In this document: positions 1-5,728 of the stretch, one piece after another
Position numbering within the stretch: the first letter of the stretch is position 1
How the letters are laid out: the number at the start of each line of letters is the position of its first letter
NCBI GenBank assembly: GCA_030147905.1
Contig: JASBUM010000287.1
Span: 1 to 6,630 of the forward strand
DNA from: Acidimangrovimonas sp.
GTDB taxonomy: Bacteria; Pseudomonadota; Alphaproteobacteria; Rhodobacterales; Rhodobacteraceae
Length of the DNA: 6,630 nucleotides
Reading direction: 5' to 3'
The notes under the pieces: model-generated
Databases searched by the model: none
What the model was told of the DNA's origin: nothing
What the model saw: only the letters and a program-made list of their open reading frames with translations
Program-made: the position numbers and the translations under genes

Positions 1-1
1 G

Positions 2-220
2 CGGATCGCGGGTTTCGCGGTGCCGCCGGCGCTGCCGCCGGACTGCATCGCTCTGCTGGCCGGACTTGATTGCGACCTCGTCGACGAGGAGGATCGGCAG
101 GACCACTGGTTCACGAGCCTGCTGGATCCAAGAAACGACGGCGCCGTCAGGCGGCGGTTCCGCGAGATCGCGCAGGCGGTTCTGTCCCCGGATACCAAGG
201 TGGATCTGGGCGTGATGTGA
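2..220 (+). CDS. C-terminal fragment of an unidentified protein (5' end outside window)
   Basis: The frame is open from the left edge to a TGA at 218-220, giving about 72 residues. A methionine-like GTG at 20 is probably internal, because the frame is open upstream of it with no stop and no ribosome binding site is visible. The visible part has a Pro/Ala segment (VPPALPPD), a short hydrophobic stretch (CIALLAGLDCDL), a run of acidic residues (DEEDRQDHW), then a helical, Arg-rich end (RRRFREIAQAVL). I do not recognise the family and assign no function. It lies 71 bp upstream of the lipoate operon on the same strand, so it could be co-transcribed with it, and a role in the same process is possible but unproven. 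GC-rich composition and codon use match the genes that follow. That it is coding is fairly sure; its identity is open. Confidence 0.6.
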   Translation, partial: RIAGFAVPPALPPDCIALLAGLDCDLVDEEDRQDHWFTSLLDPRNDGAVRRRFREIAQAVLSPDTKVDLGVM

Positions 221-275
221 AACGGACGAAGGGGCGTCGACGCAAACCGTGGAGGCGGGGCGTGTCGGACAACGC

Positions 276-284
276 GGGAGGAAG
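276..284 (+). promoter_or_regulatory. Ribosome binding site that sets the start of the first radical SAM gene
   Basis: GGGAGGAAG contains a full GGAGG core (277-281) ten bases before the ATG at 292. The reading frame stays open upstream as far as position 70, but nothing there has a comparable site and the upstream part overlaps the preceding gene. This decides for the ATG at 292. Confidence 0.7.
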
Positions 285-291
285 ACGAACC

Positions 292-1341
292 ATGGCCGAC
301 TGGCTGAGCGCGCTCGGCGCGATCGAGGAACTCGAGGACGGCAAATTCGACGCCGCGCTGGTGGCCGAGATGGAGGCCGCCGCCGTCCGGCGTGCGTTGC
401 CGCCCGTACGTTTCTCGACGCCGACGTTCAAGGAATACAACACCTCTGACGTGAAGGGCTGCGGCAAGAATTCCTTCCCCGCCTTCTCGATCACCGCGGG
501 CGGCTGCGCGTTGGATTGCGACCATTGCCAGGCCAAGATCCTCGAGCCGATGATCCCGGCGACGAAGCCCGAGATGCTCGACCAGAAGGTCCGCGACCTG
601 ATCGTGCTGCAAGGATTGCAGGGGTTCCTTCTGTCGGGCGGGTCGAACCGACGCAACGAGATCCGCTATGAACGTTTCTATCCGGTGATCGAGGGGCTCA
701 AGCGCGACTTTCCCCATCTCAAGATCGCGATCCACACCGCCCTGACCGACGAAGCCGGCGCCCGGCGGATGGAGGCGGCCGGCGTCGATACAGCGATGAT
801 GGATGTGATCGGCGCGCGGGAAACCATCGAACAGGTCTATCACCTCGATCGTCCGGTCGAGGATTTCGAGGCCACGCTGGCGGCCCTGACCGCGACCAAG
901 ATGGAGGTGACGCCGCATATCGTCGTCGGGCTGCATTACGGCCGGATTCTGGGCGAGGCCAATGCGCTCGACATCGTGTCGCGTCACGGCGTCCACGCGC
1001 TGGTTCTGGTGGTGATCATGCCGTTCTACGCCCGCCCCGGCACGTTCGTCACGCCCGAGACCGCCGATGTCGGCCGGATCTTCCTTGAGGCGCGGCGGCG
1101 TCTGCCCGACAAACAGGTCCTGCTGGGCTGCGCCCGGCCGGCGGGGATGCACAAGCGCGTGACCGACGCCTATGCGGTGATGGCGGGGCTCGACGGGATC
1201 GCCTTTCCAGCCGATGGCGCGGTGGCGGTCGCGCGGGCGACCGGTCGCGACTGGCATCAGGAACATGCCTGCTGCTCGATCAAGATCGGCGGCGATCTGG
1301 GGCGCGCGACGGGTGGCCAGCGCGCCACTTGCGCGGCATGA
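292..1341 (+). CDS. Radical SAM lipoyl synthase subunit of the LipS1/LipS2 pair (shorter member; tentatively LipS1 by gene order)
   Basis: This 349-residue radical SAM protein has similarity to biotin synthase-like proteins. The cluster motif is CX3CX2C at Cys72, Cys76 and Cys79 (GGCALDCDHC), preceded by the FSITAGG strand, and the SAM-binding LLSGGSN follows at 113-119. Further cysteines are Cys57 (KGCGKN), Cys280 (LLGCARP), Cys327-Cys328 (HACCS) and Cys347; some are candidates for an auxiliary Fe-S cluster. In the non-classical pathway LipS1 and LipS2 act together in the cytoplasm as lipoyl synthase, each supplying sulfur to the octanoyl chain on a carrier protein. The assignment rests on the motif pattern and above all on the neighbours: a LipT-like flavoprotein, a second radical SAM protein and an LplA/LplB-type ligase. 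The start is the ATG after a strong GGAGG; the stop overlaps the next start as ATGA. Which LipS number it carries is uncertain. A biotin-synthase-like enzyme on another substrate is the main alternative. Confidence 0.82.
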   Translation: MADWLSALGAIEELEDGKFDAALVAEMEAAAVRRALPPVRFSTPTFKEYNTSDVKGCGKNSFPAFSITAGGCALDCDHCQAKILEPMIPATKPEMLDQKVRDLIVLQGLQGFLLSGGSNRRNEIRYERFYPVIEGLKRDFPHLKIAIHTALTDEAGARRMEAAGVDTAMMDVIGARETIEQVYHLDRPVEDFEATLAALTATKMEVTPHIVVGLHYGRILGEANALDIVSRHGVHALVLVVIMPFYARPGTFVTPETADVGRIFLEARRRLPDKQVLLGCARPAGMHKRVTDAYAVMAGLDGIAFPADGAVAVARATGRDWHQEHACCSIKIGGDLGRATGGQRATCAA

Positions 1342-2486
1342 GCGCGCCCCGCGATATCGACGTGCTGGTGGTCGGGCTCGGCCCGGCCGGCGCGGCGGCG
1401 GCCGAAGCGGCGGCGCGCGCCGGTCTGCGCGTGATCGCGGCCGAGCGCAACGCCGAGCCCGGCTTGCCGGTCCAATGCGCCGAATTCGTGCCGATGATGA
1501 TCGGCGGCGACGTGCCGGAACTGGCTGCCAGCAGCGTGCAGACCATCGAGGCGATGGAAACCTATGTCGGCGCCGACCCGGCCGATCCGACCCCCGATTT
1601 TCGCGGTCATATGATCGACCGCGCGCGTTTCGACCAGGCGCTGATCGCCCGCGCGCAAGGGGCGGGTGCCGATTGCCGCTTCGGCCTGCCGCTGCGCACG
1701 GTTGATGCCGACGGAGGCGCGATTCTGGGCGCCGGCGGCACGCCCGAATTGCACATCAGGCCGCGGCTGATCATCGGCGCCGACGGGCCGCGCTCGGTCG
1801 TGGCGCGGGCCGCCGGCTGCCCCAATCGCGCGATGGTCGAGACCCGGCAGATCACCGTCGATCTCCTGCGCCCGCATCGCGCCACCGATATCTTCCTGCG
1901 GCCCGAGATCGCCGGCGGCTACGCCTGGCTGTTCCCGCGCGGGGCCATGGCCAATCTCGGCCTCGGTCTGGTGCCGGAGCTGAAAAGCCGGCTCAAGCCC
2001 CTGCTCGACGCCCTGCATGGCGAATTGCAGACGGCCGGACGGCTTGGCGCGCGGATCCATCGCACCACCGGCGGGTTGATCCCGGTCGGCGGGATCACGC
2101 GGCTGGCCACCCGCATCGGCGCGCTGCCGGTGCTTCTGGCGGGCGATGCCGCTGGGCTCACCAATCCGATCACCGGCGCCGGGATCAGTGCCGCCGTGGT
2201 CTCGGGACGCGAGGCCGGCGCGGCGGCGGGCGAGATCCTCGCCGGGCGGGCCGCGGCGGCCGAAGATTACGCCGAGGAGATCGCCGATGTCTTCGGCCCC
2301 TCGATCACGCTGGCCCTGCGCCGGCGCGCGGCATTGATGGCCGGATATCACGGCGAATCCCGCCCCGACGCGCAGACCCTGCGCAGCGGCTGGATCGCCT
2401 ACGCCGAATATTGGAACAGGACCGAAGCCGACGGGGCGATCACGCCACGCGGCGCGAAGACAGCGGAGGCGAAGGAAACGGCATGA
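1338..2486 (+). CDS. lipT: LipT-like FAD-dependent oxidoreductase (geranylgeranyl reductase family)
   Basis: This 382-residue flavoprotein has the layout of the geranylgeranyl reductase/aromatic monooxygenase fold. It has an N-terminal Rossmann motif GLGPAGAAAA (13-22) with the ribose-binding Glu36 ending the second strand, a GADGPRS motif (147-153), and the FAD-closing LLAGDAAGLTNPITGAG (266-282). No signal peptide or membrane segment is visible, so it should be cytoplasmic. Proteins of this kind, called LipT, are encoded with lipS1, lipS2 and slpl(AB) in non-classical lipoate clusters; their reaction is not established to my knowledge. Delivering electrons to the radical SAM partners, or redox work on the thiolated product, would fit but is inference. 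It overlaps the upstream gene by 4 bases (ATGA) and the downstream gene in the same way, which implies translational coupling and a tight functional link. A TTG at 1329 in frame is a less likely start. On sequence alone it could be called simply a geranylgeranyl-reductase-like protein; the name depends on context. Confidence 0.8.
   Translation: MSAPRDIDVLVVGLGPAGAAAAEAAARAGLRVIAAERNAEPGLPVQCAEFVPMMIGGDVPELAASSVQTIEAMETYVGADPADPTPDFRGHMIDRARFDQALIARAQGAGADCRFGLPLRTVDADGGAILGAGGTPELHIRPRLIIGADGPRSVVARAAGCPNRAMVETRQITVDLLRPHRATDIFLRPEIAGGYAWLFPRGAMANLGLGLVPELKSRLKPLLDALHGELQTAGRLGARIHRTTGGLIPVGGITRLATRIGALPVLLAGDAAGLTNPITGAGISAAVVSGREAGAAAGEILAGRAAAAEDYAEEIADVFGPSITLALRRRAALMAGYHGESRPDAQTLRSGWIAYAEYWNRTEADGAITPRGAKTAEAKETA
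2465..2476 (+). promoter_or_regulatory. Ribosome binding site for the second radical SAM gene, inside the 3' end of lipT
   Basis: GGAGG at 2465-2469 and AAGGA at 2472-2476 precede the ATG at 2483; the second lies six bases away. The frame is open further upstream, but this site and the ATGA overlap (2483-2486) favour the ATG at 2483. Confidence 0.6.
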
Positions 2487-3775
2487 CCTGCTTGAAGCCG
2501 GAAAACGCGATGCCGGGTGCAAAGGGCGCCGGCGGGCTCGATTACAACCCGTTCGAGATCATGGCGCCGCGCGCACCCGGCCAGGTCCCGCGCGAGATGA
2601 AGAACGGCCGCCCGGTCAAGGAGGCCAATCTGACGCCCGAGGGCCTTTACCGCCCCGATTACCGGGTGATGACGCCGCATATGCGCTCGCCCGAATATGT
2701 GCAGATGTCGACCGCCGCGGCGATCACGCTGGGCCTGGTCGAGGGGCAGATGCACCGCTGTTCCTGCACCCGCTGCCTGAACCTGCTGCTGACCTATCCC
2801 GAAGGCTGCCGCGCCAATTGCGCCTATTGCGGCCTGGCCCGCCACCGCGAAGCGGAACGCAATTACGCCGATCGCAATTTCATCCGCGTCGATTGGCCGG
2901 CGGTGTCCATGGATGAAATCGTCGCGCGGATCGCGGCGGATGTCGAGAACACGCCGTTCCATCGCATGTGCATCTCGATGATCACCCATCCGAATTCGGA
3001 CGAGGATACGGTGACGGTGCTGAAGAAATGGGTAGACAAGATCGACCCCGACGCGATCCCGATCTCGATCCTGTCCAACCCGACGACGATGACCCGCCAG
3101 GACGTCCAGGTGCTGCACGAACTGGGTTCCGACATCTTCACCGTCGCGCTCGACGCCGCGACGCCCGAATTGTTCGACCGCACCCGCGGCAAGGGCGTGC
3201 AATCGCCCCATACATGGAAGAAATACTGGGAGATCATGCTTGAGGCGCGGGACATTTTCGGACCGCAAAAATTCGGCGCTCATATCATCGTCGGCATGGG
3301 CGAGACCGAATACGAGGTGATGAAAGTGGTCCAGGATCTCGTCGATCTGGGCGGCCACAGCCATATGTTCTGCTTCTTCCCGGAGAAGGGCAGCTTGATG
3401 GACCATCTCCCCGCCACCCCGCGCGACCAGTGGCGTCGGGTGCAATTGGCGCGCTATCTGGTCGATTACTGCGGCGTGCGGATCGATCAGATGGCATTCG
3501 ACGACAAGGGCCGGATTTCCGATTTCGGCCTGCCCGAATCCGAGCTTTCGGCGATCATCGACGCGGGCATCGCCTTTCGCACCTCGGGCTGCCCGGGCAA
3601 GTTCGCCGAGGATATCTCGGCCTGCGACCGGCCCTATGGCGACAGCCCGCCCTCGAATATCGCCAGCTACCCTTTCGCGCTGAAGGACGTGGATATCCGC
3701 AAGGTTCGCAGCCAGCTTGGCATGGACCGCCCCGGCGAAAGCTATACGCCGGGCGAGGAATTCGAGGATTTGTAG
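2483..3775 (+). CDS. Radical SAM lipoyl synthase subunit of the LipS1/LipS2 pair (longer member; tentatively LipS2 by gene order)
   Basis: This 430-residue radical SAM protein resembles biotin synthase-related proteins. The radical SAM motif is CX3CX2C at Cys109, Cys113 and Cys116 (EGCRANCAYCGLARHRE). Just before it is a second group, CSCTRC, with Cys93, Cys95 and Cys98. Near the C-terminus are Cys370 (TSGCPG) and Cys381 in CDRPYGDSPPSN. The extra cysteines could hold an auxiliary Fe-S cluster that is consumed as sulfur donor, as is known for LipA, but the spacing is not the CX4CX5C of LipA and no RSSY serine motif is present. With the 349-residue protein encoded two genes upstream it should form the two-part lipoyl synthase that puts sulfur on C6 and C8 of protein-bound octanoate; I do not assign which carbon. 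The start overlaps the lipT stop as ATGA and has a good ribosome binding site. It ends at TAG, 42 bp before the ligase gene. The family call is strong; the LipS number is uncertain. Confidence 0.84.
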   Translation: MTCLKPENAMPGAKGAGGLDYNPFEIMAPRAPGQVPREMKNGRPVKEANLTPEGLYRPDYRVMTPHMRSPEYVQMSTAAAITLGLVEGQMHRCSCTRCLNLLLTYPEGCRANCAYCGLARHREAERNYADRNFIRVDWPAVSMDEIVARIAADVENTPFHRMCISMITHPNSDEDTVTVLKKWVDKIDPDAIPISILSNPTTMTRQDVQVLHELGSDIFTVALDAATPELFDRTRGKGVQSPHTWKKYWEIMLEARDIFGPQKFGAHIIVGMGETEYEVMKVVQDLVDLGGHSHMFCFFPEKGSLMDHLPATPRDQWRRVQLARYLVDYCGVRIDQMAFDDKGRISDFGLPESELSAIIDAGIAFRTSGCPGKFAEDISACDRPYGDSPPSNIASYPFALKDVDIRKVRSQLGMDRPGESYTPGEEFEDL

Positions 3776-3800
3776 ACCAGCCGTGCGTGTAACGAGTCCC

Positions 3801-3812
3801 AGGGAGAAAGGA
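3801..3812 (+). promoter_or_regulatory. Ribosome binding site for the lipoate ligase gene
   Basis: AGGGAG (3801-3806) followed by AAAGGA (3807-3812) lies five bases before the ATG at 3818. It fills much of the only real gap in the operon (42 bp), where no hairpin terminator is visible, so read-through transcription from the upstream genes is likely. Confidence 0.6.
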
Positions 3813-3817
3813 CGAAG

Positions 3818-4927
3818 ATGGCCAAACCCTTCCGCGTGATCGACACCGGGCTGCGTCCCTGTCGCGAACAGATCGCCTTCGACCAGGCGTTGATCGATTG
3901 CCACAAGGCCGGGCATATCCCCGACACATTGCGGTTCCTGACCTTTCCGCCCTCGGTGCTGGTCGGCCGGCATCAGGCGATCGGGCAGGAATTGAACCTG
4001 CCCGCCTGCCGCACGGCCGGCGTCGGCATCGGCCGGCGCGTCACCGGTGGCGGCGCGCTTTATCTCGATCAGGGGCAATTCGGCTGGGAGCTGGTTTTTC
4101 ACCGCGATACTTTGGGGCTCGGCAACCTGGGCGAGGTCGCCCGCGCCTTGTGCGAGGCCGCCGCGGCCGGGCTGTCGCGGCTGGGTGTGGCGGTGAAATA
4201 CCGCCCGCGCAACGATCTTGAAGTCGAGGGACGCAAGATCGGCGGCACCGGCGGTTTCTTCGACGGCGACACGATCTTCTATCAGGGCACCACCCTGGTG
4301 GCGATGGATGGGGCGAAGATGGCCTCGCTACTGAATATCCCGGCGGCGAAACTGGCCAAGCGCGGCCAGACCAGCGGCGCCCAGCGCATCGTCACCCTGA
4401 CCGAATTGTTCGACGGCAAGCCGCCGCCCGAGGCCGAGGTGAAACAGGCGCTGATCGAAGGCTTCGCCGAACGTCTCGGCATCGCGCCGGCCTGGGGCGA
4501 AATCACCGCCGCCGAGGAAAGTGCCGCGCGGCTGATCCATGACGACGAGATCGGCCAGGACGCTTTCGTCTACGAGATCGACGACCCGACCGGCGCCGAT
4601 GTCCATTCGGGCAGCCATACCGGTCACGGCGGCACCATCGCCGCGCATCTGCGTCTTGAGGGCCCGCGGCAAAACCGCATCCGCGAAATCCTGATCACCG
4701 GCGATTTCTTCGTCACCCCGCCAGCGACGATCATGAATCTCGAAGCGGCCCTGCGCGGGGTGGAAATCGAGGCGCTGCAAGCCGCCGTCACCGAATTTTT
4801 CGAAACCGCCCGGGTCGGGCTTCTGACCGCCGCGCCGGCGGATTTCGTCCAGGCCATCGAAAATGCGATCAAGTCCGGGCCCGGGGTCTCGGCCAGTCCG
4901 GAGCAGCAGGCGGCGCCCGCCGATTGA
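3818..4927 (+). CDS. slpl(AB): sLpl(AB)-type lipoate/octanoate:protein ligase with fused LplA-like and LplB-like domains
   Basis: This 369-residue cytoplasmic ligase activates lipoate or octanoate with ATP and transfers it to a lysine on a carrier protein. The LplA-like catalytic domain fills about residues 1-225. RRVTGGGALY (73-82) is the lipoate-binding loop, RNDLEV (131-136) leads to the substrate-binding Lys140 in GRKIGGTGG, and the early RPCREQIAFDQAL region is typical of the fold. From about 240 to 345 comes an LplB-like accessory domain, marked by HLRLEGPRQNRI and ITGDFFVTPP (294-302). The last 19 or so residues form a Gly/Ala/Pro-rich tail that looks disordered. In the classical pathway this step is split between LplA or LipB and LipA; here the ligase would supply the octanoylated protein to the two radical SAM subunits encoded upstream. 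The length fits an LplA plus LplB fusion. A general salvage LplA is the alternative, but the gene neighbours make the sLpl(AB) reading preferable. Confidence 0.87.
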   Translation: MAKPFRVIDTGLRPCREQIAFDQALIDCHKAGHIPDTLRFLTFPPSVLVGRHQAIGQELNLPACRTAGVGIGRRVTGGGALYLDQGQFGWELVFHRDTLGLGNLGEVARALCEAAAAGLSRLGVAVKYRPRNDLEVEGRKIGGTGGFFDGDTIFYQGTTLVAMDGAKMASLLNIPAAKLAKRGQTSGAQRIVTLTELFDGKPPPEAEVKQALIEGFAERLGIAPAWGEITAAEESAARLIHDDEIGQDAFVYEIDDPTGADVHSGSHTGHGGTIAAHLRLEGPRQNRIREILITGDFFVTPPATIMNLEAALRGVEIEALQAAVTEFFETARVGLLTAAPADFVQAIENAIKSGPGVSASPEQQAAPAD

Positions 4928-4930
4928 ACG

Positions 4931-4958
4931 CGGGCCCGGCCGGAGATTGACGGGCCCG
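4931..4958. terminator. Possible hairpin between the convergent genes (weak terminator candidate)
   Basis: CGGGCCCG occurs at 4931-4938 and again at 4951-4958. The motif is its own reverse complement, so the two copies can pair as an 8-bp GC stem with a 12-base loop on either strand. It starts four bases after the ligase stop and sits 54 bases beyond the lolD stop, where a shared terminator for convergent genes would be expected. There is no T-run on either side, so this is not a standard intrinsic terminator. Confidence 0.3.
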
Positions 4959-4960
4959 GA

Positions 4961-5018
4961 CCCGGCGGGTTCCGTCCCGGCTGGTTCCGTCAGCGTCCCC
5001 GGCTGGTTCCGTCAGCGT
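4961..5018. repeat. Short tandem repeat spanning the 3' end of lolD
   Basis: A 21-base unit beginning CCCGGCTGGTTCC and ending GTCAGCGT is present at 4976-4996 and, identical, at 4998-5018, a period of 22. A shortened relative (CCCGGCGGGTTCCGT, 4961-4975) stands directly before the first copy. The last copy overlaps the lolD gene: its end encodes the final residue and the TGA stop on the - strand, so each full copy carries the same in-line stop. It looks like slippage duplication at a gene end. Confidence 0.75.
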
Positions 5019-5728
5019 GTGCTCACCATCGCCGCCGTCAAGCGGCCGTCGACCAGCTGCACCGCACGGTCCATCCGCGCCGCAAGCGCCAGGTTGTGGG
5101 TCGCGATCAGGGCCGCCAGCCCGGTTTCGCGCACCAGATCGACCAGCGTCGCGAAGACCTGATCCGACGTGCCGGGATCGAGATTGCCGGTGGGCTCATC
5201 CGCCAACAGCAATTTCGGCCGGTTGGCCATCGCCCGGCAGAAGGCCACCCGCTGCTGCTCGCCGCCCGACAGCGCGCCGGGGCGATGATCGGCCCGCGCG
5301 CGAAGTCCCACGCGTTCGAGCAGCCCGCGGGCACGCGTCTCGGCCTCGGCCCGTGTCGCACCGTCGGCAAGCTGCGGCAGCACGATGTTCTCAAGTGCCG
5401 TGAATTCCGGCAGCAGATGATGGAACTGATAGATGAAGCCCACGTCACCGCGCCGCGCCGCGGTGCGTCGCCGATCGGGCAGCCGCGTCATCTCGGCGCC
5501 GCCGATGGTAACCTTGCCCTCATCGGGCGTGTCCAGCAGCCCGGCGATGTGCAGCAGCGTCGATTTTCCCGCCCCCGAAGGCGCGACCAGCGCCACCATT
5601 TCGCCGCGTCCGACATCGAGATCGACACCGCGCAGCACCGAAACCTCGCCGGGCTTCCCGCGCAGATAGGCTTTCTCGATCCCGCTCAGCCGCAGAACCG
5701 GCGCCGCCACGCCCTCCGCCTCACTCAT
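5012..5728 (-). CDS. lolD: LolD, ATP-binding subunit of the lipoprotein-releasing ABC transporter
   Basis: This 238-residue ABC ATPase energises release of outer-membrane lipoproteins from the inner membrane to the LolA chaperone. All nucleotide-binding motifs are present: Walker [10 protein letters not shown] (49-57, with Ala where most ABC proteins have Gly), the Q-loop Gln101 in [10 protein letters not shown], the signature LSGGEQQR (153-160), Walker [13 protein letters not shown] (173-184, catalytic Glu178) and the H-loop His211 in ATHN. The [11 protein letters not shown] region after the Q-loop is typical of LolD among related MacB/FtsE-type ATPases. The start ATG overlaps the end of lolC by 8 bases (ATGAGTGA), with GGAGG at 5738-5742 nine bases ahead, so the two are translated as a pair. 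The length is normal for the family. The gene is convergent with the lipoate operon and ends within a short tandem repeat. Confidence 0.95.
   Translation of the reverse strand: MSEAEGVAAPVLRLSGIEKAYLRGKPGEVSVLRGVDLDVGRGEMVALVAPSGAGKSTLLHIAGLLDTPDEGKVTIGGAEMTRLPDRRRTAARRGDVGFIYQFHHLLPEFTALENIVLPQLADGATRAEAETRARGLLERVGLRARADHRPGALSGGEQQRVAFCRAMANRPKLLLADEPTGNLDPGTSDQVFATLVDLVRETGLAALIATHNLALAARMDRAVQLVDGRLTAAMVSTR

Noticed and set aside
234..243. Perfect 10-base palindrome GCGTCGACGC upstream of the operon, considered as an operator
   Set aside because: Short GC palindromes are frequent by chance at this base composition; no flanking promoter elements or second copy support it.
70..291. N-terminal extension of the first radical SAM protein to position 70
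   Set aside because: The added segment is very Arg/Gly-rich, overlaps the upstream gene in another frame and has no ribosome binding site; the ATG at 292 has a strong one.
1257..2522. 421-codon open frame on the - strand opposite lipT
   Set aside because: It is a mirror frame of a gene with recognisable FAD motifs; long antisense frames are expected in GC-rich coding DNA, and its translation is Arg/Ala/Gly/Asp-rich with no recognisable domain.
292..3775. Biotin synthase (BioB) or classical LipA as identity for the two radical SAM proteins
   Set aside because: Neither the CX4CX5C plus RSSY pattern of LipA nor biotin-pathway neighbours are present; the pairing with LipT and an LplA/LplB ligase fits LipS1/LipS2 better.
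2399..4102. 567-codon open frame on the - strand opposite the second radical SAM gene and the start of the ligase gene
   Set aside because: Although it is the longest open frame in the window, it lies in the complementary codon register of two clear genes, crosses their boundary, is full of His/Asp/Arg/Gly and shows no motif or ribosome binding site.
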